Under the pieces are notes generated by a model. The model saw only the letters and a program-made list of their open reading frames with translations, did not search any database and was not told where the DNA came from. A program made the translations under genes and the position numbers. Positions 1 through 7,940 of a stretch of 64,000 bases of DNA are shown piece by piece. Origin of the DNA: UMGS1322 sp900550765 (GTDB lineage: Bacteria; Bacillota; Clostridia; Christensenellales; QALW01); the NCBI GenBank assembly GCA_958448705.1, contig CAUDEY010000009.1, positions 3,992 to 67,991 on the forward strand. Direction: 5' to 3'. Position 1 is the stretch's first letter, and every line of letters starts with the position of its first letter.

Positions 1-2
1 GG

Positions 3-158
3 CAGGGAATAACAGGCCTGGACATCGCTGTCGCCCTGCAGATAGGGGTTTTCGTCTCTTTTGTATTTTGGATGCTCGAATTGCTTTTTAGCCGGAAGAA
101 AAAAGACGATGCGGATAAGGTCCCGCAATTGATCGATCCTGTATCTAAGCCGGAATGA
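3..158 (+). CDS. C-terminal end of a membrane protein (partial)
   Basis: The window opens inside a reading frame that stops with TGA at 156-158. The visible 51 residues hold one hydrophobic helix (about residues 10-29), then a basic cluster (SRKKKDD) and a short polar tail. This layout fits the last transmembrane helix and cytoplasmic tail of a permease-type protein. The family cannot be named from this fragment; a transporter would fit next to the convergent PnuC-family gene. The rest lies outside the window. Confidence 0.5.
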   Translation, partial: QGITGLDIAVALQIGVFVSFVFWMLELLFSRKKKDDADKVPQLIDPVSKPE

Positions 159-334
159 ACGGAAGCTTTCGTTTTACAGAAAGACGGAGCTGGTTTCCTT
201 TTGTTTCTTTGCCGCTGCATTTTTTATTCTATTCTGAAAATCCTTTTTCTCTGCGGGAAGAGGGAAAAAGGCATTCGGCCGGACGTGCAGAAAACGGGAA
301 TAGTTTCGGCTTCCCTTTTCGGGGCAGGAGCAGA

Positions 335-1042
335 TTATTCTGCCGATTGCTGCATCTGCTGTTTTTTTCTTTTTGACCAGCTGATAAAGCCGTAGATATC
401 ATTGATAAAAAACAGCAGAAAGCAGATTATAACGGACAGATAAGACGCGTCCTCTAAGGCGGCCATCGTCCATAAAACAATTAAAACGGCGTCGTTTAAC
501 GCATAGGCGAGCGCATAATAAGCGCTTCTTCGAAACGTTAGATAGGAGGCAAGAAAGCTTGTAGCCACCGATACGGTGCTGGGAATCAAATTCGCGGTAT
601 GAAGCGCAGCGAGAATAAAGTAAAAAGCGAAGGTTACGGCAGCCGTTAAAGCAAACATAAAAACGGTTTCCCGACGGTTGAGCTTGTTGATTTTTACTTG
701 CGCTTTATTTCCGTTGTAGGGGTTTTTCAGCCAGGATATCCATGAAAAAACTGCCATGGGCAGGGTCATGCCCAGATAGGTGATCATCTCCCCATAATAG
801 GCGAATGTAAAGGAGATTGCGCCGTATAACAGACTGAAGAGGATGATGAGCAGCTGACCGAAGGGATGGCCTTTTGCGCAAAAGATCAGGGAGGTCACGC
901 CGATCAGGGAGGATAGAAGCGTGAAATAATTTTCTCTGTCAAACAGCAAAAACGACAGGAGAATACAACAAACGGAGATTCCCCAAAGTGCCAGCTCGCC
1001 CTTGGAAAAATAATGTATCGTTGATTTTATTTTTTGGAACAT
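335..1042 (-). CDS. pnuC: PnuC-family vitamin transporter
   Basis: Predicted integral membrane carrier of about 235 residues with some seven hydrophobic segments. PnuC carriers move nicotinamide riboside and relatives (PnuT and PnuX carry thiamine and riboflavin) by facilitated diffusion. The family's tryptophan-rich motifs are visible: SWISWLKNP about residue 100 and DIYGFISWSKRKK near the C-terminus. The substrate cannot be fixed from sequence. The ATG at 1042 is preferred because the GGAGG lies 8 bases upstream of it; a TTG two codons earlier is too close. The gene is monocistronic, has its own consensus promoter at 1149-1177, and sits directly behind a regulatory terminator, so expression is probably ligand- or factor-controlled. 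No clear terminator was seen in the convergent gap 159-334. Confidence 0.85.
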   Translation of the reverse strand: MFQKIKSTIHYFSKGELALWGISVCCILLSFLLFDRENYFTLLSSLIGVTSLIFCAKGHPFGQLLIILFSLLYGAISFTFAYYGEMITYLGMTLPMAVFSWISWLKNPYNGNKAQVKINKLNRRETVFMFALTAAVTFAFYFILAALHTANLIPSTVSVATSFLASYLTFRRSAYYALAYALNDAVLIVLWTMAALEDASYLSVIICFLLFFINDIYGFISWSKRKKQQMQQSAE

Positions 1043-1056
1043 AAACAATCCCTCCT

Positions 1057-1116
1057 AAAAAAACAAGCACCCGCAAGCATATCTTCAAAGACCTAACGAT
1101 ATGCTTTCGGATGCTT
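1057..1116 (-). terminator. Regulatory intrinsic terminator upstream of pnuC
   Basis: On the minus strand AAGCATCCG pairs with CGGGTGCTT (one G-U) and AGCATATC with GATATGCT around a 14-base loop, followed by seven T. It lies after the pnuC promoter and immediately before its ribosome site, so it can only act as an attenuator of pnuC itself. Confidence 0.7.
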
Positions 1117-1145
1117 TTCGCATCTCTGCCCGGTGGCAGGTTGAC
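1057..1145 (-). promoter_or_regulatory. Structured leader with attenuator before pnuC (riboswitch candidate)
   Basis: The leader between the mapped promoter and pnuC reads, in RNA order: a hairpin CUGCC/GGCAG with loop ACCG (1139-1126), a hairpin GAUGC-GAAAA-GCAUC (1124-1110), then a long terminator hairpin (1116-1057) ending in seven U and abutting the Shine-Dalgarno. The 3' arm of the second hairpin is also the 5' base of the terminator, so the two structures exclude each other. UCAA near the RNA start can pair with UUGA in the terminator loop to close a three-way junction. This is the organisation of a small transcription-terminating riboswitch; I cannot assign a class. Confidence 0.6.
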
Positions 1146-1148
1146 TAT

Positions 1149-1177
1149 AGTATAGCATGCCCTCGGTTAAATGGCAA
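1149..1177 (-). promoter_or_regulatory. Sigma-A promoter of pnuC
   Basis: On the minus strand TTGCCA (1177-1172), a 17-base spacer and TATACT (1154-1149). Transcription would start near 1143, at the 5' edge of the structured leader. Confidence 0.8.
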
Positions 1178-1283
1178 CCTGTTTTTGTGATTTTTTGTCC
1201 ATGAGACGGCAAGAGCATAGCTTTGGAAGGAAACGGTAGGAACTTTTTTTCTTCTGTGCCTTTGAAGTTTGCCGCGAGAAATA

Positions 1284-1312
1284 GAAAAAGTCCAATAAAA
1301 TTGGACTTTTTT
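1284..1312 (-). terminator. Terminator after the sugar-isomerase-like gene
   Basis: AAAAAGTCCAAT pairs with ATTGGACTTTTT around a short loop, with T-runs in both directions. It lies about 100 bases after the stop at 1416 and before the pnuC promoter. A second, less T-rich inverted repeat (CCTGCC...GGCAGG) sits at about 1373-1408. Confidence 0.7.
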
Positions 1313-1415
1313 ATACAGAGGACTGCCGCTTTCTTACTGGAAAAGGAAAAACGGCGCGTTTGGCTTTGAAACCTGCCCTTGGGGATTCTCCAAGGAGAAA
1401 CGGCAGGAAGTCGGG

Positions 1416-2918
1416 TTATAGAATCACATATTCGGCCGAAAGCAGCTGAGCTACTTTTTCAAATAACGCGGCGTTTTTGCCTACGCTCATGGCCAAATGA
1501 TGGGTGGGCGCATAGCGGAACCATTGGTCCATATAGCTGTCCGGGTCAGTTTTAAAACGGATGTGCGTCTGCGTATTTCCGATGGTTAAAATCGGGTGGC
1601 GGATGGCCTCGGCCTCGCTGATAATTATCCGTAGATTTCCCTCGGCAGTCTGGGTCAGCCCTAACAGGGTAACGTCGCCGGCCACGACGTTGGCCTCTAC
1701 CGAAATGCCGCTGCCCTTTTTGCCGTGATAAACGCCCATGCCGCGCAGAACGGGCTTACCGTCGCTTATTTTAATATGGAAGGGACCGTCGTGCCCTAAA
1801 ATAATACTGCCTACCACGTAATCGGTCGCTACGATTTCACAGAAGCTGCCGCCGGTATTTAAAATATCACAAATCTTCATCGCCACGCCGGTTTTGATGT
1901 CGCCTTCGCCTGCACAGGGGATGCCGGCCGCCGTTAAAAGCGAGTGGCCTACAATAAAGCCGGACTGCAGATCTTCATAGGGGTAGCCGTCGCTGCTGTG
2001 GTAGTAGTAGGAGAGCGCGTCTAAGTCATAGGCCTTTACCATCTTTTCCTGGGCACAGGCCACCTTGGCAGACCATTCCAGCTGCTGGGGCGTGGGCTTG
2101 CGCACCCGCGGATCAGAGGGGGAGTCTCCCTCAATGCGGAAGAAATCCGAAATAACGCTGAGCTTTTCCTGCACCTGGTCGGGGGTAACTTCATCCATAT
2201 AGCGCTGAAGGTCGCACATTTCCAAAATTTCCACATGCAGCCCTAACTGTGCCTGCAGCATGGTAAAATCGCTGTACATATCCAGCATACCGCTGTAGTT
2301 GTTGCCCAAAAAGCCCATGCGGGTATGGCGCAGCGCCCGCTTTACGCCGGCGGCGCGCGTCCACTGCTCGATCTCCTTCCAGGCTTTTATGGCTTCGGGC
2401 CGGGCGGCAGTACATTCATCGGAAACGGCAAAATCGGGCTGTTCTTCTAACCCCAGCAGACCGTTGACGATATGGCAGGGGATCCTGGCCCGGTTAAACG
2501 CGTTGGCGATTTCGGGAATCGGGCAGGCTACGCACTGGGCCAGCCATTCGTCCGTAGAGGTTTTGGCATAGTTCATCTGCACGGCGGGCTGCAGGTTCAA
2601 GATCACCACAGGCGCTGTACATTGCTGGTGCACCGGCAGTACGGTGGAGCTGGTAAAGTACGTGGCCGCATGGCAGAAAATCAGGTCCACGTTATGGCTG
2701 TTGAACCATTCGCCGGCGGCGCGGCCGCTGGTTTCGTCATCTACCAAGCCTAAGTTATAGACGTCCGCCCATTGCGAGATCTTGGCTTCAATAAAACGGT
2801 TATAGCAGAGCAGCCGTTCGCGCATGCCTTCGAATTGGGCCCAATAGGCATGCAGTCCTGCACTGTAAAGGCCGATTCGTGGCCGGGGCGAGGGTTTCAG
2901 CTTGGAAATTGTTTGCAT
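1416..2918 (-). CDS. L-fucose/L-arabinose isomerase-family protein
   Basis: A 500-residue cytoplasmic protein resembling the L-fucose isomerase-like superfamily (COG2407 type), whose members interconvert aldoses and ketoses with a divalent metal. Seen here: an N-terminal IGLYSAGLHAYW strand-turn region, FCHAATYF near 82, LGNNYSGMLDMYSDF at 204-218, and candidate acidic and histidine metal ligands in AGEGD (E338), ATDYVVGS (D366) and LGHDGPFH (H376, H381). The length fits the family. The ATG follows AAGGAGA by 6 bases. It starts 11 bases after the stop of the WbsX gene, so the two form an operon, apparently controlled by the divergent AraC regulator. The sugar is unknown; assignment to fucose or arabinose specifically is not supported. 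Confidence 0.75.
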   Translation of the reverse strand: MQTISKLKPSPRPRIGLYSAGLHAYWAQFEGMRERLLCYNRFIEAKISQWADVYNLGLVDDETSGRAAGEWFNSHNVDLIFCHAATYFTSSTVLPVHQQCTAPVVILNLQPAVQMNYAKTSTDEWLAQCVACPIPEIANAFNRARIPCHIVNGLLGLEEQPDFAVSDECTAARPEAIKAWKEIEQWTRAAGVKRALRHTRMGFLGNNYSGMLDMYSDFTMLQAQLGLHVEILEMCDLQRYMDEVTPDQVQEKLSVISDFFRIEGDSPSDPRVRKPTPQQLEWSAKVACAQEKMVKAYDLDALSYYYHSSDGYPYEDLQSGFIVGHSLLTAAGIPCAGEGDIKTGVAMKICDILNTGGSFCEIVATDYVVGSIILGHDGPFHIKISDGKPVLRGMGVYHGKKGSGISVEANVVAGDVTLLGLTQTAEGNLRIIISEAEAIRHPILTIGNTQTHIRFKTDPDSYMDQWFRYAPTHHLAMSVGKNAALFEKVAQLLSAEYVIL

Positions 2919-2929
2919 AAATATTCTCC

Positions 2930-4060
2930 TTATCCTTCAAAAACTTTTTTTATGGCTTCTAAATATGCGTAGCCGTATTCGGTATCCGGCTCTAAATAGC
3001 TGCCCTCGGTCCATTCGTTCCAGGCGTTGATCACAAACATTTTAGTGTTTAACTGGCTGCAATCCAGGTAATCCTTTGCCAACTGCAGACCGGCTTCAAA
3101 ATCTTTGGGCGAGGTGTCCATTACGTTGCAGAAGGGATACTCCAGCGGCTCAATCACGTCGGTTTGGGCACACCGGGGCGTGGAATCCCAGCCCATGGAA
3201 ACATTGGGGTAGTAGGGCAGCAGCTTGCTGGAGCCTAACCGCTTGGTAATGGCGCGCATCTGTTCCAGTGCGCTTTGATAGGAGCCGATGGGATATTCGG
3301 ATTGCACATAGTGAAACCAAACGTAGGAGGTCATGCTGTCAAAGCCCAGCTGATAAAGGATTTCGTCATTCAGAATCAGATTCGTATCTTCGCCGGTGCG
3401 CAGAATGGGCCATTCGATTAAAATACCGTTGAGGTGCAGCTTTCCCAGCCCCGCGTTTTTGACGCGTTCACGGAAGTCGTTCAGAACGCGTTTTGCTTCT
3501 TCGATGCCGCCCATCTCCTGTAAAAACAGGGGCAGATCATAAATGGAAAAATACAGACCGCCGTCTACCCGCCAGTAGGAGGGATGGCTGAAATAGTGCT
3601 CGATCACATAATCGGTCAGCTTAATAAACGCGGCTTCGTCCTGCACGCAGGGATAGATGGTGTAGGGCGGCGTGCTGCGCTTTTTGGGGTACAGCTCCAT
3701 CCAGTGGTGGTTGCACCACATCAGTGAAAAGCGAAAATCTTTTGCGTTGCGGGCCTTTAAAAAGCCCTCCTCCAAGGCGCGCTCCAAAAAGGGCTTGCCT
3801 TCGTACCAGTACCAGTCAAAGATAAAGGAGGAAATGCCGTATTCCAAAGCGGCGGCAATCTTTTTTTCCATCACCTCCGGCTTGGATTCGTCCTCATAGC
3901 CCCATAGAGGAACCTTAGGCTGTTTATGGCCGGGAAAGTGCGGGCGCGCTCCTTTCAGGATGTCCCACTCCGTCCAGCCCTTGCCGTGCAGTGCCTCATT
4001 GCGGGCATCCGGATGCCAGTTGGGGAAATAATAAACACCGATTTCATAACCTTTTGCCAT
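2930..4060 (-). CDS. WbsX / GH99-like domain protein
   Basis: A 376-residue protein of the glycosyltransferase WbsX / glycoside-hydrolase-99-like family, a TIM-barrel fold found in polysaccharide loci. Family marks are VYYFPNWHPD near the N-terminus, GWTEWD, IFDWYWYEGK around residue 100, and NAWNEWTEGSYLEPD near 345. There is no signal peptide, so it should be cytoplasmic and act on imported oligosaccharide or a sugar intermediate; that is inference. First gene of a two-gene operon with the isomerase-like gene. GGAGG precedes the ATG by 7 bases. Two other WbsX-domain proteins occur near 41.8-45.3 kb, but they belong to a different subtype. Confidence 0.75.
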   Translation of the reverse strand: MAKGYEIGVYYFPNWHPDARNEALHGKGWTEWDILKGARPHFPGHKQPKVPLWGYEDESKPEVMEKKIAAALEYGISSFIFDWYWYEGKPFLERALEEGFLKARNAKDFRFSLMWCNHHWMELYPKKRSTPPYTIYPCVQDEAAFIKLTDYVIEHYFSHPSYWRVDGGLYFSIYDLPLFLQEMGGIEEAKRVLNDFRERVKNAGLGKLHLNGILIEWPILRTGEDTNLILNDEILYQLGFDSMTSYVWFHYVQSEYPIGSYQSALEQMRAITKRLGSSKLLPYYPNVSMGWDSTPRCAQTDVIEPLEYPFCNVMDTSPKDFEAGLQLAKDYLDCSQLNTKMFVINAWNEWTEGSYLEPDTEYGYAYLEAIKKVFEG

Positions 4061-4097
4061 CTTTTTACCTCCAATATATAAATTTATTGCGGAACAT

Positions 4098-4126
4098 TTG
4101 GCAGAATCAAAAAAATGGAATATAAT
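4098..4126 (+). promoter_or_regulatory. Promoter of the AraC-type regulator
   Basis: TTGGCA at 4098-4103, a 17-base spacer and TATAAT at 4121-4126, pointing at the regulator gene at 4216. Confidence 0.7.
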
Positions 4127-4134
4127 ACGGATAT

Positions 4135-4190
4135 CAATATTTTATACGGGTGTACAAACCTTGTCATTCGTAAATATTGCTAAAATATTG
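4135..4190 (+). promoter_or_regulatory. Candidate AraC operator repeats in the divergent region
   Basis: AAATATTG occurs at 4172-4179 and again at 4183-4190, exactly 11 bases apart, and CAATATTT (its reverse complement) lies at 4135-4142. Helically phased direct repeats are typical AraC-family sites, and these lie between the two divergent transcription units. Binding is inference. Confidence 0.4.
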
Positions 4191-4215
4191 AACAAAATTG
4201 CTACGGAGGACTATT

Positions 4216-5064
4216 ATGTATCAGGAATATCATATGGATGTAGAGCCGCGCTCAATTTGGAAGATTGCGCCGGAGCTTTCTCCTCGGCAAAAAGCAAAGC
4301 CGCCGTTTTTGGCAATGGAGGCGGGCAAATTTTATGCAAGGGCGGAATATTTTACGGTTCGCCGGGATAAAAATGATAAGCTTTTATTGTTTACGGTTTC
4401 CGGTGCGGGGCGTATTTATACGGAAGAAAAACAATATCTTTTGAAGGCGGGCGAAGGGACGATGATCGATTGCCGCAAATACCATCGCTATGAAACCGCC
4501 GGGAAGGAAGTTTGGCAATTCTATTGGGTACATTTCCGGGGGGATGAAAACGGCTTTTATCAGGATCTGATCTGCCGGAATTCTAATATATGGGCTTACC
4601 CTAAAAAAACAACAGAAGCCCTGGAGGAACTGCTGGAGCAGATCCATTTTACCGACAGCCTTGCCCTTTCCCGGCGCAGCCACCTTTTAGAGAATCTGCT
4701 TTTTGCCGCCGGAGTTTCCCGGTCGGAGGCGCAGGGGACTTCCGCGGTACGCAGCGCGGTGGATATTGCGGTAAATTATATGCAGGCGCATTATGCGGAA
4801 AATCTGGGACTGGAGCAGCTGGCGGAGCAGGTACATTTATCCAAATATCATTTTCTTCGCTTGTTTAAAGACGCAATGCAGACGACACCGCATCAGTATC
4901 TGCTGATGCTGCGGGTCAACGAGGCGAAGAAGCTTCTGCGCACCACAAATGAGAATTTAACGTCTGTTTGTGTGCGGACAGGCTTTGCCGATGAAGGACA
5001 TTTCTGCCGCACGTTTAAACGCATTACGGGTCAGACGCCTTACCAGTATCGGAGAACGATGTGA
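4216..5064 (+). CDS. AraC-family transcriptional regulator
   Basis: A 282-residue regulator. The N-terminal half (about 30-100) is a cupin-like sugar-sensing domain (FTVSGAGRIYTEEKQYLLKAG); the last 100 residues carry two helix-turn-helix motifs (LEQLAEQVHLSKYHFLRLFK and the typical GFADEGHFCRTFKRITGQTP). It is divergent from the WbsX/isomerase operon and is its likely sugar-responsive activator. The ATG at 4216 is chosen because GGAGG lies just upstream; an in-frame TTG at 4198 lacks a ribosome site. Confidence 0.85.
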   Translation: MYQEYHMDVEPRSIWKIAPELSPRQKAKPPFLAMEAGKFYARAEYFTVRRDKNDKLLLFTVSGAGRIYTEEKQYLLKAGEGTMIDCRKYHRYETAGKEVWQFYWVHFRGDENGFYQDLICRNSNIWAYPKKTTEALEELLEQIHFTDSLALSRRSHLLENLLFAAGVSRSEAQGTSAVRSAVDIAVNYMQAHYAENLGLEQLAEQVHLSKYHFLRLFKDAMQTTPHQYLLMLRVNEAKKLLRTTNENLTSVCVRTGFADEGHFCRTFKRITGQTPYQYRRTM

Positions 5065-5080
5065 CCTAAAAACATAGTTT

Positions 5081-5785
5081 TCTCTCCCTCAGCCTCGCTG
5101 AAGCTCGGCAGCTCCCTCATCAGAGGGAGCCGGGAGAAAGAAAATATGTCGGTTGTTTGGCAGAAGGGACCGAGAGGGCAAAAATCAATTTTTTTGCGCT
5201 CCAGGCTCCCCATGTCAGGGGAGCTGTTGCCGCAGGCGACGGAGGGGTGTGTGCGCTTTGCTTTTTCTCCTACAGCCTCGCGAATGCTCGGCAGCTCCCT
5301 CGTCAGAGGGAGCCGGCAAAAATCTGCCGGTTGTTTAGCAAAAGGAAGCGAAAGGGCAAAAATCAATTTTTTTGCGCTTCAGGCTCCCCATGTCAGGGGA
5401 GCTGGCGCCGCAGGCGACTGAGGGGTAGTTTTAAGGTTCCTTTCTCTCCCACAGCCTCGCGAATGCTCGGCAGCTCCCTCATCAGAGGGAGCCGGGAGAA
5501 AAATCTGCCGGTTGTTTAGCAAAAGGAAGCGAGAGGGCAAAAATCAATTTTTTTGCGCTCCAGGCTCCCCATGTCAGGGGAGCTGTCGCCGCAGGCGACG
5601 GAGGGGTAGTGTGCGCTTTGCTTTCTCTCCCACAGCCTCGCTGAAGCTCGGCAGCTCCCTCATCAGAGGGAGCCGGGAGAAAAATCTGCCGGTTGTTTAG
5701 CAGAAGGAAGCGAGAGGGCAAAAATCAATTCTTTTGCGCTTCAGGCTCCCCATGTCAGGGGAGCTGTCGCCCCCGTAGGCTGCGG
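5081..5785. repeat. Tandem array of ~181-bp units of paired REP-like elements
   Basis: Almost four copies of a unit of 179-183 bp; the landmark AGCCTCG falls at 5091, 5274, 5453 and 5634. Each unit holds two elements facing each other: one with GGCTCCCC...GGGGAGCT plus CGCCGCAGGCG and the tail GGAGGGGTAG, and one which read on the other strand gives GGCTCCCTC...GAGGGAGCT, a second GC hairpin and GAGGGAGAGA. The link between them is AT-rich and well conserved. Short reading frames across the array are repeat-derived. The right end runs into the broken AEC gene. Related elements occur at 26.8-27.2 kb and 49.1-49.5 kb. Confidence 0.85.
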
Positions 5786-6332
5786 GAAAACGGTATTGAG
5801 CCTCAGCGCGGCGCCAAGCAGGAGGGAGAAAAAAATAGGATTGCAGAGGCTCTTGCAGAGGCCTTGCTTTTTTTCTCCCCGGGGAATCAAAATCATTACG
5901 CCCCAAGTGTAAACGGCCAGGTTCAGCGGCAGAATATAGAGCATATACTGGTACAGAGCTTCTTTGCCTAAAATTGCTGGTACAATGGCGTTGCCCATAA
6001 AAGAAAAGTTTGCAAAGGAGAGCGCATAGCGATAGATCTTGCGCGGATAGGCGTCTTGGGTGAAAAGGCGCGAAAGCGGTTTTGCGATAACGAGCGCGAT
6101 TGTCAGGATCAGCGCGCAATAGAGAATCAGCTGATACTGCTGGCTGATGGAAGATACGGTGCAGTACTGCATAAAGGTACTGGGGATCAGCGCGGGTACA
6201 AAAAAATAATTTTTCAGTTTCGAAAGTATCTCGGCTGCGTTTTCGGGTATAAGACGCTTCTTTTTGACAGTAAAGACGGAGGGCCATGCATAAAAATATG
6301 ACCAGCACAGGGGTAAAGGTGGTTTCCTGCAT
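5741..6332 (-). pseudogene. Truncated and frameshifted AEC (auxin efflux carrier) family transporter
   Basis: Remnant of an auxin-efflux-carrier-family permease (normally about 300 residues). The start at 6332 reads MQETTFTPVLVIF; around 6265 the homologous frame jumps to KKKRLIPENAAEILSKLKN and then continues through several membrane helices (SFANFSFMGNAIVPAILG, YILPLNLAVYTWGVMIL) to about 5770. The last residues (TGATAPLTWGA) are encoded by the repeat array, so the C-terminal 100 or more residues are gone. One frameshift plus repeat-associated truncation makes a working carrier unlikely. A sequencing error could explain the frameshift but not the missing end. Confidence 0.75.
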
Positions 6333-6476
6333 ACGGATACGTCCTTTCTGTTCCGGCTCCTATTCTACTGCAATCTGCTGCATTTGACAAGGATAAAATA
6401 CGGATTTCCCGCAGGGGTGACTGCTGTGCATGGAAATACGTCCGGCCGCGGTGAAAAAATTTTTTTAAAGCTTAAA

Positions 6477-6511
6477 AACCTATTGACAAAGTATGTTAAT
6501 AGGTTTATAAT
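6477..6511 (+). promoter_or_regulatory. Consensus promoter overlapped by a palindromic operator (Rrf2-type)
   Basis: TTGACA at 6483-6488, a 17-base spacer and TATAAT at 6506-6511. An inverted repeat with 11-base arms, AACCTATTGAC (6477-6487) and GTTAATAGGTT (6495-6505), one mismatch, covers the -35 and the whole spacer. A further half-site CAACCTATC lies at 6517-6525, near the expected start of transcription. A protein bound here would block polymerase. The Rrf2 regulator at the end of the same operon is the obvious candidate, in the manner of CymR/IscR autoregulation. Confidence 0.75.
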
Positions 6512-6542
6512 CATATCAACCTATCAGAAAGGTGTGTTGATA

Positions 6543-6608
6543 ATGAAAAAAGACCCTGCGTCCTTTGCAGCGTGGTTAAGCGGGCGAATGCGTCGTTACG
6601 ATGTGTGA
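6543..6608 (+). CDS. Possible 21-residue leader peptide
   Basis: A small frame from ATG 6543 to TGA 6608 behind AAGGTG, lying in the 5' leader of the sulfur operon 38 bases before the next gene. It contains no cysteine or methionine run, so classical sulfur attenuation is not evident. It may be a translated leader or chance. Confidence 0.3.
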   Translation: MKKDPASFAAWLSGRMRRYDV

Positions 6609-6646
6609 GAATGAAAAGAGGAGATCAAAAGGAAAGGAAAAAAACT

Positions 6647-7930
6647 ATGAAAAAATATCGTTTTGAAACTCTGCAGCTTCATGCCGGACAGGAACAGCCC
6701 GATCCCGCTTCCGACGCCCGCGCAGTACCGATCTATCAAACCACCTCGTATGTGTTTAAAAATTGCGCGCATGCGGCGGACCGGTTTTCCCTTGCCGATG
6801 CCGGAAATATTTACGGGCGGCTTACCAATTCCACGACGGAAGCCTTTGAAAAGCGCATGGCGGCACTGGAAGGCGGCACAGCGGCCCTTGGTGTTGCTTC
6901 GGGCGCGGCGGCAATTACCTATACTTTTTTAAATTTGGCCCGCGCGGGAGATCATATCGTTTCGGCCCGTACTATTTACGGCGGAACGTATAATCTTTTA
7001 GCACATACGCTTCCGCAGTACGGCATTACTGCTAAATTTGTAGATGCGGATAAACCGGATGCCTTTGAAGCAGCCATTGACGAACAGACAAAAGCTGTTT
7101 TTATTGAAACCATCGGCAATCCGAATGCCTCGCTGATTGACATCGAGGCGGCTGCTGCGGCAGCGCATCGGCATAAAATTCCGCTGGTAACAGATTCCAC
7201 TTTTGCTACACCGTATCTGCTTCGTCCGTTTGAATACGGTGCGGATATTGTGGTGCATTCCGCTACTAAATTTATCGGCGGCCACGGTACGGCGATCGGC
7301 GGGGTGATTGTGGACAGCGGAAAGTTTGATTGGGAGGCCAGCGGAAAATTTCCTTTGCTCACAGAGCCTGATCCAAGCTATCATGGCATCAGCTTTACCA
7401 AGGCCGCGGGCAAAGCCGCTTTTATTACCAGAATCCGAGCAATCCTTCTGCGGGATACCGGGGCTACACTTGCTCCGCTGCATGCGTTTTTGTTTCTTCA
7501 GGGCTTGGAAACGCTCTCTTTGCGCGTGGAGCGGCATGTGGAAAATGCTCTAAAAGTAGTAAAGTATCTCTCGGAGCATCCGCTGGTAGAAAAAGTCAAT
7601 CACCCGTCGCTGCCGGAACATCCGCATCATACGCTGTATCAAAAATATTTTCCCAGGGGCGGCGCTTCTATTTTTACTTTTGAAATCAAGGGCGGCGCAG
7701 AGAAGGCAAAAAAGTTTATAGACGCGCTGAAAATTTTTTCGCTTCTGGCCAATGTAGCGGATGTAAAATCCCTGGTGATTCATCCGGCATCGACAACCCA
7801 TTCCCAGCTTTCTGAAGCGGAGCTGCTTGAACAGGGAATAAAACCTAATACCATAAGGCTTTCTATTGGTACCGAGCATATTGATGATATTATAGAAGAT
7901 CTTGAACAGGCGTTTTGTGCCATTCAGTAA
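6647..7930 (+). CDS. metY: O-acetylhomoserine sulfhydrylase (aminocarboxypropyltransferase)
   Basis: A PLP enzyme of the Cys/Met metabolism family, 427 residues, the usual size for the long-form enzyme that makes homocysteine from O-acetylhomoserine and sulfide. Marks: TLQLHAGQEQPD at the N-terminus, YGRLTNSTT near 56-64, TDSTFATPYL at 182-191 and the Schiff-base lysine K208 in HSATKFIGGHG. The start at 6647 follows AAGGAAAGG; upstream in-frame GTG and ATG codons lack good spacing. First enzyme gene of the operon; cysK follows 10 bases later. A cystathionine gamma-synthase/lyase is possible but does not fit the length. Confidence 0.9.
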   Translation: MKKYRFETLQLHAGQEQPDPASDARAVPIYQTTSYVFKNCAHAADRFSLADAGNIYGRLTNSTTEAFEKRMAALEGGTAALGVASGAAAITYTFLNLARAGDHIVSARTIYGGTYNLLAHTLPQYGITAKFVDADKPDAFEAAIDEQTKAVFIETIGNPNASLIDIEAAAAAAHRHKIPLVTDSTFATPYLLRPFEYGADIVVHSATKFIGGHGTAIGGVIVDSGKFDWEASGKFPLLTEPDPSYHGISFTKAAGKAAFITRIRAILLRDTGATLAPLHAFLFLQGLETLSLRVERHVENALKVVKYLSEHPLVEKVNHPSLPEHPHHTLYQKYFPRGGASIFTFEIKGGAEKAKKFIDALKIFSLLANVADVKSLVIHPASTTHSQLSEAELLEQGIKPNTIRLSIGTEHIDDIIEDLEQAFCAIQ

Positions 7931-7940
7931 GGAGGACAGT

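Noticed and set aside
1057..1145. TPP or FMN riboswitch before pnuC
   Set aside because: The CTGAGA/ACC(CT)TTGAACCTG-type and RFN-box landmarks are absent and the leader is too short for either class.
2299..2753. Long plus-strand frames opposite the isomerase gene
   Set aside because: They are reverse-strand shadows of a well-supported coding region, with no ribosome sites.
5146..5721. Several open frames of 60-120 codons within the array
   Set aside because: They repeat with the units, occur on both strands, lack ribosome sites and encode no recognisable protein.
5081..5785. CRISPR-like periodic repeats
   Set aside because: The repeated part is almost the whole 181-bp unit with no unique spacers, it contains REP-type hairpins, and no cas genes are near.
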